From: Cytobacillus firmus
Lineage (GTDB): Bacteria > Bacillota > Bacilli > Bacillales > Cytobacillaceae
Length of the DNA stretch: 64,000 nt
Direction of reading: 5' to 3'
Assembly: GCF_023715565.1 (NCBI RefSeq)
Contig: NZ_JAMBOJ010000002.1
Location: 1-64,000, forward strand
How positions within the stretch are numbered: position 1 is the first letter of the stretch; each line of letters begins with the position of its first letter. The notes beneath the pieces were generated by a model. The model made no database searches. It had not been told where the DNA came from and saw only the letters and a list, made by a program, of their open reading frames with translations. The position numbers were made by a program, and so were the translations under genes. Positions 1 through 9,121 of this stretch are shown here, one piece after another.

Positions 1-726
1 CATCAACTGCTTACGCACTTGTTTCGGATATTTGCGTTTACTTCTTATGGATTTTCGTTCTATAACGTCTGAAGATGCTTCAATCTGTTTATCATATTCG
101 GTAACGACTTCGTCCACTTTTTGAACGTATTGATTGAGCTCTTCCAATGATAACTGTTCGTCGCTTTCACGTTTAATTTCAGGAATGATTTCGTTCTCAA
201 GAAGCTCACTATATAGCTGATTTGATTTTTCAATTACACTTTGATGATATTTTTCAATCGATTTCTTCCAGACAAACGTAAATTTATTCGCATTCGCTTC
301 AATCTTTGTACCATCAATAAAAACCGCTTCTTGATCAATACATTTTTCTTCTACTAATTGACAGCGAAATTGAACGAAACATTGGCGAATTAAATCTTTC
401 ACTTCTGGCTGAACACGGAATCGGTTGATTGTACGATAGCTTGGTTCATACCCTTGAGCAAGCCACATCATACGAAGACTGTCTTTTAATAGAGCTTCAA
501 TTTTGCGCCCTGAGAAGACAGATTGAGTGTAGGCACATAAAATAATTTTAAGCATCATACGTGGGTGATAGGCGGGACAGCCCTCATTTCGAAGAAATGG
601 TTCAAAGGCTTCTTGAGGAATACTTTCAACTAAGTGATGGACATGAAAGGCAATATCATTTTTTTGTATATTTACCTCACAATCCAAAGGCAGAACTAAT
701 TGATTCATGTTATAATTTTTAAACAT
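1..726 (-). CDS. IS1182 family transposase, N-terminal part (partial)
   Basis: 242 codons are visible without a stop, starting at ATG 726 (MFKNYNMNQL) and running off the window. The protein shows the N-terminal region usual for this family, with YHPRMMLKIILCAY near residue 55 and the first catalytic-aspartate segment FIDGTKIEANANKFTFVW near residue 140, as in DDE transposases of IS1182. It would cut and rejoin the ends of its own element. Whether the rest of the gene is intact cannot be seen. Confidence 0.9.
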   Translation of the reverse strand, partial: MFKNYNMNQLVLPLDCEVNIQKNDIAFHVHHLVESIPQEAFEPFLRNEGCPAYHPRMMLKIILCAYTQSVFSGRKIEALLKDSLRMMWLAQGYEPSYRTINRFRVQPEVKDLIRQCFVQFRCQLVEEKCIDQEAVFIDGTKIEANANKFTFVWKKSIEKYHQSVIEKSNQLYSELLENEIIPEIKRESDEQLSLEELNQYVQKVDEVVTEYDKQIEASSDVIERKSIRSKRKYPKQVRKQLM

Positions 727-806
727 AAGGACCCTTCTTTCTGATTTGATTTGGTATGGTAACTTAATTGTATCAGAAGTGGTCCTTATTTTTCTCAAAA
801 ACAATC

Positions 807-848
807 AAAGCCGGTGACATTTTACTCGTCGTAAAATGTCACCGGCTT
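807..848. terminator. Subterminal hairpin in the IS1182 end
   Basis: A near-perfect inverted repeat (AAAGCCGGTGACATTTTAC, 5-nt loop, complement) is followed by TTTT on the plus strand. It lies between the transposase start and the element end. Such hairpins probably stop transcription entering or leaving the element. Confidence 0.75.
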
Positions 849-881
849 TTTCATTTCAGAGGTGGGTTTTGTCCCAGCCTC

Positions 882-1264
882 TTTTTGCATTTTTTAGAAA
901 GGAAAGCTATATAGGAGAAAGTATCTATGAAAATTTGCGTGCAATATTTAATATTATTTTAAAACTTTCGAAAAAGTATAGAGTAATTTGTCGTAATTTG
1001 GTAGATTAGTAAGGGATATGAAAAAATAGGGGGGATTTTATACTATAGGAAAAATTTAATTTAAATATTGGTTGGTACCCGTTTGTAATGGATAAGGAAT
1101 CCATTCACATACTTTCATGGTCTGATGAACGGCGTAGTGAGTTTGCTTTATAGCCACATAGTGCCAGGATCCCATTATAAATAGACTGTTTCTTTATTAG
1201 TAAACGGAATTTAGGTGGTCTGCATATATGGCAAGGCAAAAAATTATTATAGGGGAGCAGTTTA
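882..1264. other. Intergenic region between the IS end and the autolysin gene
   Basis: 383 AT-rich bases without a convincing gene. It should hold the promoter of the following autolysin gene. A ribosome-binding site (AGGGGAG) lies just before the GTG start. I saw no sigma-D consensus (TAAA-N15-GCCGATAT) here, although lytD-type autolysins in B. subtilis use one. Confidence 0.5.
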
Positions 1265-4258
1265 GTGAAAAAAGCAAAACAATCAATTGTATATTTTCTC
1301 ATTTTTATTTTAATTTTGCAGTATTTACCTTATCAGTCAGCCTCAGCTGTCATGGCTTCTGAAATGGAACCAGAAAAAGCTGTGATTTTTGCGGAAGAAT
1401 CTGGTGGAACAGTCAGGCTTTATGAAAGTGATTCTATAGAAAGCGACATTGCCTATTTAATTGAGGATGATACCGTAGTATCTATTTTAGAAATAGGATT
1501 AGAGTTTACTTTTCTGGAGTATAAAGATGCAAAAACAAATACTCTTTGGAAAGGGTATGTAGAGAATACCAGATTGGTAGATCTATCTAATGCGGAAGAT
1601 TTCAGGCTTAATAGGGCTGAAAAGGAACCCGAATCCGTCCCAAACAGTGAGGATGCCGAATTAGAGGAAGCGGATGCTAATGATGAGGCTTCGAATGCTG
1701 ATGCTGACGGGGAGCAGTTGCAAGAAGAAGATAGCCATGAGGATCTTTCCCAAGAAGGATCCGTGGATCAGGATAAAGGCACTACAGAAGAAACTGTCTC
1801 AGAGACTATAGAAGCACCTGAGAACGAACAGGTAAAAGCTGATGAACAGCAGGCGGAACCGGAGGAGCCTTCCGAAGAGGAAGTAATAACTATCGAAGAA
1901 GGAAAGCAAGAAATTTCCCCTGCAAGGTCTCAGTTTCAAGCTATGTCTTTGAAAAGTATATCAATCGAATCAGTTAGCCATGAAGGAATTGCACTAGCAA
2001 GCCCTACCCATGTGTATGCTGAAACATCAACTGGCTCTAAATCTCTTAAGAGCTACTCGCAGGGTACCATATTAAAATACGAAACTTTTTCAACAGATTG
2101 GTATCGTGCGACAGTGTATATCAGTGGTAAAGAAACTGTTGGGTATATAAAGAAGACAGATGTTGAAAATATTGCCTCTTCTAAAACTAATCTTGAGGGA
2201 GTGGGCATAAAATCTCCAACCAATATATATACCAAGGCTTCGAAAAGTTCTTCTGTCATTAAAACATATGCACAGGGAACAATTTTAAAATATCGCACTT
2301 TTACTTCTGAGTGGTATGAGTGCACTGTCTATATTAATGGAAATGCAACAACAGGCTATATTAATAAAAATGATGTAGAGGATAAAGCAGCTAAACAATT
2401 GAGTCTGCAGGGTGTGGCACTAAAAAGCCCGACAAATGTGTATTCCCAGGCTGCTGATGGAACCAAGGTGCTAAAAAGCTATTCAGCCGGAACGATATTA
2501 AAGTATTCAACGTTTATTCCAGGCTGGTATGAATGTATAGTTTATGTTAGCGGAAAGGCAACAAGGGGATTTATTAAAGCATCGGATGTGGAAAATGCCA
2601 TGGAGAATCCTGTAGCGTACAGTGGTGTAGGAATAAAATCTCCTACTAAGGTTTATCAAAAGCCTTCAGCAGATTCTGCAGTCCTAAAATCATATGTACA
2701 GGGAAGCATTTTGAAATATCAATCCTTTGTGACAGGCTGGTATTCAGCAACTGTGTACATTAATGGGAAGGCAACAACAGGCTATATCAGTGCAAATGAT
2801 GTGGAAAATCCGGTTATCAGCCCAGAGAAATATATAGGTGTTGGCTTGACTTCGCCTGTAAAGGTTTATGAAATACCTTCGGCGAGCTCGAGCGCAATCA
2901 AATCGTATAGCCAAGGAAGTATCCTTCAGTATGAGACATTTATACCAGGCTGGTATTCGGCCACTGTCTATATCAGTGGGAAAGCACGTACGGGTTATAT
3001 TAAAGCCGGTGATGTAGAGAACAGTATGAAATCTCCGGTCAACCTTACCGTTTGGGGGATTGCCAGCAAAGTAAATGTCCATTCGACAGCTTCCAGAAGT
3101 GCAAGTATCCTAAAATCCTATAGCGGAGGCACCGAATTAAAGGTACAAACCTTCACTTCATCATGGTACAAGGCCACTGTATATATCGATGGATCGCCTA
3201 AAACAGGTTATATCCACAAAGATGATGTAAGTACCGAAAAACCTGGATTCCTGGAATTAGACCTAAGAAAGCCAGCCAAAATCACTGCAAAGGATATTGA
3301 AAACTTTTTTGACCGAAAAGGCAGAGGAGACAGTCCTTTAAAAGCCTATGCTCAAAATTTCATCAATGTCCAGAATAAATACGGGGTTAATGCAGCTTAC
3401 TTAGTGGCCCATGCCATTTGGGAAACAGGATGGGGCGGCTCCAATTTAATCACTTATAAAAACAATTTATATGGATATGGTGCTTATGATGTATGTCCAT
3501 TCACTTGCGGATACTATTTTAATACTATTGAAGAGAGTATTAATGCCGTAGCTTATATTGTTAAAAGAGACTATTTAACTCCTGGTGGAGCATATTATAA
3601 TGGACCTACTTTAACAGGAATGAATGTCAGATATGCCACAGATCAAAATTGGAAGAATGGTATATCAAACCTTATGGAGGGCATTCAGTCATATGATGCC
3701 AAATACTATTCTTCGACTGCAGCAATTACTGGGAATGGAAATTCTCCAGGGAACTTAAGCAGGGACATACCTGCAGGTAAACCGGTTCCTTCTAGTGTGG
3801 TCATTGATTTCCCTGAAGGAATTAGTGCTACGATTAATGAAACGCTTAACTTTAGATCTTTGCCTTATACTTCTTCCAGTACAGTGATCAGTAGTTTGCA
3901 GGCTTCTACCAAAGTAACGGTTCTAGGATATAATACGGACGTGAGAACTACAGGTAGTTATCCGTATGACCACCGCTGGTATCGTATATCTGTTGGCGGA
4001 AAAATAGGCTGGGTATATGGAAAGTCTTTAACAATTGATAACCTGCTTCAGATTAAGGGTGTTACGACTACTTTAAACATCAGAAATGCTCCTAATGGAA
4101 ATGAAGTCATCGGTTCAGCACCGGCGAATGCATTCCTTAAAAGTGTGGTAGTTAAGGGTCAGCCAGTTTCAAGCAATGGCTGGTATAATATCTATATGCT
4201 TAATTCCACAGTCACCGGATGGGTGTCGGGAGATTATATCAACGAGATTCACAACTAG
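1265..4258 (+). CDS. Secreted SH3-repeat N-acetylglucosaminidase (autolysin)
   Basis: A 997-residue exported peptidoglycan hydrolase starting at GTG after AGGGGAG. Residues 1-28 form a signal peptide. Residues about 105-220 are an acidic Glu/Asp/Ala linker. Six SH3b-like repeats of about 71 residues begin near residues 238, 310, 380, 452, 523 and 593, each with the pattern G(I/V)xSPTxVY, SYxxGTILKY, WYxxTVYxxG and GYIxxxDVE. The glucosaminidase domain spans about 665-815, with catalytic Glu720 in IWETGWGGS. Two further SH3 modules follow (about 845-1000). It should cleave glycan strands during wall turnover or cell separation, with the repeats as wall anchors. The similarity of the repeats suggests recent internal duplication. 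Confidence 0.9.
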   Translation: MKKAKQSIVYFLIFILILQYLPYQSASAVMASEMEPEKAVIFAEESGGTVRLYESDSIESDIAYLIEDDTVVSILEIGLEFTFLEYKDAKTNTLWKGYVENTRLVDLSNAEDFRLNRAEKEPESVPNSEDAELEEADANDEASNADADGEQLQEEDSHEDLSQEGSVDQDKGTTEETVSETIEAPENEQVKADEQQAEPEEPSEEEVITIEEGKQEISPARSQFQAMSLKSISIESVSHEGIALASPTHVYAETSTGSKSLKSYSQGTILKYETFSTDWYRATVYISGKETVGYIKKTDVENIASSKTNLEGVGIKSPTNIYTKASKSSSVIKTYAQGTILKYRTFTSEWYECTVYINGNATTGYINKNDVEDKAAKQLSLQGVALKSPTNVYSQAADGTKVLKSYSAGTILKYSTFIPGWYECIVYVSGKATRGFIKASDVENAMENPVAYSGVGIKSPTKVYQKPSADSAVLKSYVQGSILKYQSFVTGWYSATVYINGKATTGYISANDVENPVISPEKYIGVGLTSPVKVYEIPSASSSAIKSYSQGSILQYETFIPGWYSATVYISGKARTGYIKAGDVENSMKSPVNLTVWGIASKVNVHSTASRSASILKSYSGGTELKVQTFTSSWYKATVYIDGSPKTGYIHKDDVSTEKPGFLELDLRKPAKITAKDIENFFDRKGRGDSPLKAYAQNFINVQNKYGVNAAYLVAHAIWETGWGGSNLITYKNNLYGYGAYDVCPFTCGYYFNTIEESINAVAYIVKRDYLTPGGAYYNGPTLTGMNVRYATDQNWKNGISNLMEGIQSYDAKYYSSTAAITGNGNSPGNLSRDIPAGKPVPSSVVIDFPEGISATINETLNFRSLPYTSSSTVISSLQASTKVTVLGYNTDVRTTGSYPYDHRWYRISVGGKIGWVYGKSLTIDNLLQIKGVTTTLNIRNAPNGNEVIGSAPANAFLKSVVVKGQPVSSNGWYNIYMLNSTVTGWVSGDYINEIHN

Positions 4259-4262
4259 GTGA

Positions 4263-4290
4263 AAGACCAGGAAAAGTTCCTGGTCTTTTT
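4263..4290 (+). terminator. Rho-independent terminator of the autolysin gene
   Basis: The stem AGACCAGGAA / TTCCTGGTCT with a short loop is followed by TTTTT. It starts 5 bases after the stop codon. A second inverted repeat (CTATCCCC / GGGGATAG) lies at 4292-4319. Confidence 0.85.
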
Positions 4291-4322
4291 TCTATCCCCG
4301 ACATTCGTGCTGGGGATAGAAA

Positions 4323-4364
4323 AAGCCCTTAGAGTATAGCAATTTCTGCTTACTTTAAGGGGTT
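4323..4364 (-). terminator. Probable terminator of the C39-like gene
   Basis: An imperfect inverted repeat (AAACCCCTTA...CTAAGGGCTTTTT on the minus strand) lies just past the stop codon of the convergent gene and ends in a T run. Confidence 0.5.
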
Positions 4365-4373
4365 TAATAATTC

Positions 4374-6359
4374 TTAATAGGAAATAGCTCTTTTCTCTTG
4401 GTTACTCCAAATTTTATTAAATTCTTTTTTGCTGATCTTTGCGCCTTTTTGCCCTGTCCAAGGATCATTATAATAATAATCATTATTGTCATAGCCGGTA
4501 AGGGTTATCGCGTGCACGGTAAATCCATGCATAGGTGAAACCCAAACTACAACAGGCTTACGGTTGTATAATTGTTTTTCAATTGTCGTGTTTGACTTCT
4601 TAGAAAGATTAACGGAGCTGCCTGCATATTTTTTTGTAATACCCATTAAAGCAGTTGGGTAGATGGTCCACCCAAACTTAGTAAATGGGTCACCTACATA
4701 TCCAAGGTATGGGCTGGAATAGTGTTTAGGCATTTCTTTAGCAAGCTTTACCTTGTCAGCGTTTACGCCCTTATATTGAAGCATCATAGTGACGGCAGTT
4801 ATTTCACATCCCGTCGGCAGCTCAGGCAGCTGTTTTACTAACGGAACATTCAATTTGACGCCGCTTACCTTTGACCAATGATCCCCATATTTGGTTCCCT
4901 GATTGAAATAATAGTCGCTTAGAATGACACCTGTATTATTTTCTTTGAGGGTAGCAACAGCTAAAGTACTATTTGTATTCATTCTATATAAGTATTTTAT
5001 TTTAGAGGCATGTCTTCCATATAGTGCATTTGCGTAATATTGATATCGAGTCAAAATGACTTGTGAACCTTTTTCTCTTTTACTGGCGCTTGTTACATGT
5101 CCTGAAGCGTTTAAATCAAATATATAAAGGATTTTGTCACTGTGTGAACCATATCTGGTTTTTGGATAATATTCATATCGCGAAAGTATTCTTGCGGATC
5201 CCTTTTCTCTTTTGGAAGCTCGGGTTATGTAGCCTGAAGTATTTAAGTCAAAGATATATTTAATTTTATCACCATGAGAGCCATAAAATGTATTTGGATA
5301 GTACTGATATCTGGAAATGATCCTCTTTGTGCCTTTTTCTCTTTTAGAAGCATTTACAACATGCCCTGAAGTATTCAAGTCAAATACATATTTGACTTTA
5401 TCGCCATGGGAGCCATATGATGCTTTTGGATAATACTGATATCTGGAAATGATCCTCTTTGTGCCTTGTTCTCTTCTAGAAGCATTTACAACATACCCAG
5501 AAATGTCCAAGTCCAAAACATACTTTATTTTTTCTCCATGTGATCCTAATTTTGTTTCCGGAAAATATTGATACCTTGTTAGGATCCGTCCTGTTTCTTT
5601 CTCTCTTTTTTGAGCGGATACAACATAATTTGAGGGATTGATAGCGAAAACATATTTGATTGAATTTGCGTGATTTCCGTAAATAGTATTTGGATAGTAC
5701 TCATAATTGTTAATTGTTCGCTGTGATTGTTGTTCTAATTTTGATGCATTTAAAACATTTCCTGTACTATCCAGCTTGAAAATGTACTTAATATTTTGAT
5801 TAGCGTTTTCTATTGCTGCTCCGGGGTAGAATTCCTGGATTTCACTTATAGTGTCTTGTGAATATACTTCAGCGTAAGTGACTTCATTCTGGCTATTTAG
5901 GAAATACTTTGTGTCTCCTTTGATAATTGCCTGATTTTCTGTCGTTAAAGTATTGGAAGGTTTAGCTGATAATGATGACTTTTTTTCTCTCTTTTCCGGT
6001 GAATCAGACTGTTTTTGTTCTTCCGATGCTTTAGAAGCTTTTGCTCCTTCATCTGTTTGAATGGTTGGGTCTACTTTTGCTTTGACAGCCTCTTCAGAAG
6101 CATCTTTAATTTCATCGGCTTCTGCTTCAGGCTCAATTTCTATGCTTGATTTATCCACTTCAATTAACTCCATTTGTGACTTGTCTTCATTTGAAGGTAC
6201 ATCTTCTGTACCAGATTTGCTCTGATCTTCCGTTAACTCATTGTTTACTCCTGTAGTTTCATTTCCCTGATTATCAACTTCTTCTCCTTGAGCTTGAGGA
6301 TTGTAACCTGGGAAAATGAGGGAAAAACTAATAATAAAAAATAATCCTTTTCTGTTCAT
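4374..6359 (-). CDS. Secreted repeat protein with C39-like cysteine peptidase domain
   Basis: A 661-residue protein with a good ribosome-binding site (GGGAGG) before ATG. It has a signal peptide (about 1-25), a Glu/Ser-rich linker (about 26-140), seven to eight repeats of about 43 residues (about 150-500), and a C-terminal domain of the Peptidase_C39_2 type (about 505-661). The repeat core is YxYYPxxxYGSHGDKIKYxFDLNxSG. Candidate catalytic residues are Cys518 in LPTGCEITAV, His616 in TVHAITLTGYD and the acidic/amide residue in YYNDPW shortly after. It may cleave a wall peptide or protein substrate. The domain order of signal, acidic linker, repeats and enzyme mirrors the convergent autolysin gene. 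The substrate is unknown. Confidence 0.85.
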   Translation of the reverse strand: MNRKGLFFIISFSLIFPGYNPQAQGEEVDNQGNETTGVNNELTEDQSKSGTEDVPSNEDKSQMELIEVDKSSIEIEPEAEADEIKDASEEAVKAKVDPTIQTDEGAKASKASEEQKQSDSPEKREKKSSLSAKPSNTLTTENQAIIKGDTKYFLNSQNEVTYAEVYSQDTISEIQEFYPGAAIENANQNIKYIFKLDSTGNVLNASKLEQQSQRTINNYEYYPNTIYGNHANSIKYVFAINPSNYVVSAQKREKETGRILTRYQYFPETKLGSHGEKIKYVLDLDISGYVVNASRREQGTKRIISRYQYYPKASYGSHGDKVKYVFDLNTSGHVVNASKREKGTKRIISRYQYYPNTFYGSHGDKIKYIFDLNTSGYITRASKREKGSARILSRYEYYPKTRYGSHSDKILYIFDLNASGHVTSASKREKGSQVILTRYQYYANALYGRHASKIKYLYRMNTNSTLAVATLKENNTGVILSDYYFNQGTKYGDHWSKVSGVKLNVPLVKQLPELPTGCEITAVTMMLQYKGVNADKVKLAKEMPKHYSSPYLGYVGDPFTKFGWTIYPTALMGITKKYAGSSVNLSKKSNTTIEKQLYNRKPVVVWVSPMHGFTVHAITLTGYDNNDYYYNDPWTGQKGAKISKKEFNKIWSNQEKRAISY

Positions 6360-6790
6360 TATTTCCTCCCAATAAATATAGTAATCTTATCTATTTTATA
6401 GCAGATAAAATGACATTAATAGAGGAATTTTTGCATGATTCTACGAAATTCGCATTTTTCCTTTGGTTTATCAGTCACCTGAAAGTAAGATAGTGTCTGT
6501 AAATGTTGGATAAAATGGATGTAATAATTGTGTAAAGTTTTCAATAAACATATTGCATTTAAGTGAAAAAATGTAAATATCCCCTGAATTCATTTACTCC
6601 AAAATAAGAATCCCTTATTCTATAAGAAAAATTCATGAATACATTGCATAGAGGTGAAAAAACATCAGCATACTGCTGACTTCAAAATCCTGCTTTATCC
6701 TTGTCCTCGAATGATCAAGCGGCAATTATTGGCCCTTCATCTTTTGTGGTATATTAATGGAGAAAATTTAAGATGACAAGGAGTTTTCTT
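6360..6790. other. Divergent intergenic region between C39-like gene and tagA
   Basis: 431 AT-rich bases with no gene. It must serve the minus-strand repeat protein and the plus-strand wall-polymer operon. A short perfect palindrome (TCAGCATACTGCTGA) lies at 6665-6679; its role is unknown. Confidence 0.5.
6729..6755 (+). promoter_or_regulatory. Candidate promoter of the wall-polymer operon
   Basis: TTGGCC at 6729-6734 and TATATT at 6750-6755 are separated by 15 bases, with an upstream TGG giving an extended -10. It lies 36 bases before the start of the tagA-type gene. Assigned by motif only. Confidence 0.45.
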
Positions 6791-7522
6791 ATGAAACTAG
6801 AACATGTGGACATTTTGGGTGTTCCTTTTGTTCATGCAACCCGCTCTCATTTTGTTGATCAATTGCACCATCATATAAATGCAGAACAAAAAGCTTTTGT
6901 GATAACGGCAAATCCTGAAATTGTAATGAAAGCCAATGAAGAACCGTCGTATATGAAGGTGGTGGAACAGGCAACCTATGTAACCGCAGACGGGATCGGA
7001 GTGGTAAAAGCAGCTAAGCTGTTAAATAGGCCGCTTCCTGAGAGGGTATCAGGCTTTGATGTGATGATGGACTTGCTTCATTTAGCAGATCAGCATCAGC
7101 ATCGTGTGTATCTGCTGGGGGCCAGGCAGGAAACGCTTGAAAAGGCTAAAAGGAACATTGAAACGAAATTTCCTCAGTTAAAATTAGTCGGTTCGCATAA
7201 TGGGTTTTTTGATTGGAATAGCAGACATATTCAGCAGGAAATTGCTGAAAAGCAGCCGGATCTCATTTTTGTGGCTTTAGGTGTGCCAAGACAGGAAAAC
7301 TGGATTGCTGAAAATATTCATCAATTTGACAAAGGTGTGTTTGTCGGTGTTGGGGGCAGCTTTGATGTCATTGCAGGGACCGTGAAAAGAGCGCCGGAAA
7401 TCTGGCAAAGAATGAATCTGGAATGGTTTTACAGGCTGTTAAAGCAGCCAAGCCGTTTTGGACGGATGATGGCACTGCCGAGATTCGCTTTCAAGATTTT
7501 AGCGCAGAAAGCAAGAAGCTAG
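6791..7522 (+). CDS. tagA: WecG/TagA/CpsF family glycosyltransferase
   Basis: A 243-residue cytoplasmic, membrane-associated enzyme. The family transfers ManNAc or a related sugar to undecaprenyl-PP-GlcNAc, the second step in teichoic-acid linkage-unit or secondary wall polymer synthesis. Family motifs seen are ITANPEIV, TADGIGVV with candidate catalytic Asp67, ERVSGFDVM, GVPRQENWIAE and GVGGSFDVIAG, plus the C-terminal EWFYRLLKQPSR membrane-targeting segment. ATG 6791 is chosen because AAGGAG (6778-6783) sits 7 bases upstream; the in-frame ATG at 6773 would place this site inside the gene. It heads a run of genes with flippase, DUF5693 and csaB genes. Confidence 0.9.
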   Translation: MKLEHVDILGVPFVHATRSHFVDQLHHHINAEQKAFVITANPEIVMKANEEPSYMKVVEQATYVTADGIGVVKAAKLLNRPLPERVSGFDVMMDLLHLADQHQHRVYLLGARQETLEKAKRNIETKFPQLKLVGSHNGFFDWNSRHIQQEIAEKQPDLIFVALGVPRQENWIAENIHQFDKGVFVGVGGSFDVIAGTVKRAPEIWQRMNLEWFYRLLKQPSRFGRMMALPRFAFKILAQKARS

Positions 7523-7523
7523 C

Positions 7524-9089
7524 ATGAAGCAAACGTTTATTAAAAGCACGTTAATCTTATCCATAGCTACGCTTGCATCAAAGATACTTGGCAGCGTTTT
7601 TCGAATTCCGCTTCAGAATATTGCCGGAGATGAAGTGCTCGGTATTTTTAGCTTAGTTTATCCTATCTACATGGTGGCATTGATCCTTTCAGTTGCTGGA
7701 ATTCCAATTGCTATTTCCAAGTTGATTTCTGAAGCCAATGTGCATGGAGATCATGAGAAGATTTATAAAATATATGTCACTGCAGTGATTTTGGCCTTTT
7801 TGTTTGGGCTAACTAGTTTTACGCTTATTTATAGCTTTTCTGCACCGATAGCGGCCGTCCTGGGCGGTGCAAGCACCCGCTTACCATTAATTGTTGTCTC
7901 GGCCACTCTTCTTGTTGCGCCGTATATGGCTGTGTACAGAGGCTATTTTCAAGGCTTTCAGGATATTAGGCCAACAGCCGTTTCGCAGGTGCTGGAGCAA
8001 TTTATTCGGGTGGCCTTTATCCTGATAATTGCTTATGTGCTCGTTGAAAGGAATTATTCCGATGAGGCGGTGTCAGCGGGCATTATGGCTGGCTCCATTT
8101 TAGGGGCTGCTGCATCCGCTGTATATTTGCGAATTTTGTTTGCCCGTTCTTCTTTAAAGCCCATATCAGAAGGATTTCGTTATACATTCAGTGATTTTTT
8201 GAAAACAGGAAAAACGATACTCTATATTTCCCTGCCGATCTGTATCGGCGCCATCACGATGGCGCTTTTGAATTTCGTGGATTCTGTGACCATTCCATAT
8301 AGTCTAAAGAGAACAGATATTGACCAAAATATTACCTATATGTATGGAATTTATGGGCGGGGACTGTCGCTTGTTCAAATTGCTACTGTATTCTCAAGCT
8401 CGATCGTGCTTCCGCTTATTCCGCTATTAACCGAAACGCTGGCGGAAAAGAACCATGAAAAGGCAAGGGGGATCCTGGAAAGAACTCACCGTCTGACACA
8501 TCTTGTGTCATGGCCCGCAGCATTCGGGCTGCTGGCATTAAGTCTTCCTTTAAATCTGGCGCTGTTTAAAGACTTGGAAGGAAGCACTGTGCTTGCGGTC
8601 ATCGGCTTTAGCTCTGTATTTACTTCGTTAACTGTACTAGGTACAGGGATTTTGCAGGGAATCAATCTGGCCAAGCAGGCTGCCTATATCATCGTTTGCG
8701 GTGTGGTTCTTAAAGCTGCAGCTAACATCATACTTGTCGGTCTGTTTGGCCTAATCGGGGCAGCCTTTTCGACATTGGCCGTATATGTGGTCATTTTTAT
8801 TGCCAATACTATTTTTATTAAGAAGGCGGTTCCGTTCACTGTGTGGAAATGGAAGGATTCCGCTGTTGTGATTTCTTCCATTATTATGGGAGGGCTCATT
8901 AGTCTTTCGATACTTTATGCGAATATTGAACAGTGGAGCAGAATGAAAGCTTTGCTGTTTTCCGGAGCTGCTGTTATAGCAGGTGCCTTCATTTACTTTG
9001 TCTTTTTATATATTACAAGGGGTATTGATAAAGCAGAAATCACCTCCTTGCCTTTATTGAACAAGAGGAAATCAAAAGGAACAAATTAG
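7524..9089 (+). CDS. Polysaccharide flippase (MVF/PST type)
   Basis: A 521-residue polytopic membrane protein with about 14 hydrophobic segments, starting one base after the tagA stop. The N-terminus (STLILSIATLASKILGSVFR) is typical of the MurJ/SpoVB/Wzx-like superfamily. Its position between a lipid-linked sugar transferase and a pyruvyltransferase suggests that it flips an undecaprenyl-linked wall polysaccharide precursor. The exact substrate cannot be read from the sequence. Confidence 0.85.
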   Translation: MKQTFIKSTLILSIATLASKILGSVFRIPLQNIAGDEVLGIFSLVYPIYMVALILSVAGIPIAISKLISEANVHGDHEKIYKIYVTAVILAFLFGLTSFTLIYSFSAPIAAVLGGASTRLPLIVVSATLLVAPYMAVYRGYFQGFQDIRPTAVSQVLEQFIRVAFILIIAYVLVERNYSDEAVSAGIMAGSILGAAASAVYLRILFARSSLKPISEGFRYTFSDFLKTGKTILYISLPICIGAITMALLNFVDSVTIPYSLKRTDIDQNITYMYGIYGRGLSLVQIATVFSSSIVLPLIPLLTETLAEKNHEKARGILERTHRLTHLVSWPAAFGLLALSLPLNLALFKDLEGSTVLAVIGFSSVFTSLTVLGTGILQGINLAKQAAYIIVCGVVLKAAANIILVGLFGLIGAAFSTLAVYVVIFIANTIFIKKAVPFTVWKWKDSAVVISSIIMGGLISLSILYANIEQWSRMKALLFSGAAVIAGAFIYFVFLYITRGIDKAEITSLPLLNKRKSKGTN

Positions 9090-9121
9090 CATTCGATGCT
9101 TTCTTTGAAAGGATGTCGAGA

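Larger units (their letters stand above)
1..881 (-). mobile_element. IS1182-family insertion sequence, truncated by window start
   Basis: The element is read on the minus strand. Its transposase-proximal end is at 870-881, where the minus strand begins GAGGCTGGGACA, a terminal sequence typical of Bacillus IS1182-type elements. It contains a transposase gene and a strong subterminal hairpin. The other end lies outside the window, so length and target duplication cannot be judged. The same terminal sequence flanks a small non-coding element at 41371-41532. Confidence 0.85.

Noticed and set aside
1105-1302. 65-residue minus-strand frame before the autolysin gene
   Set aside because: It overlaps the start of the autolysin gene and has unlikely composition and no start signal.
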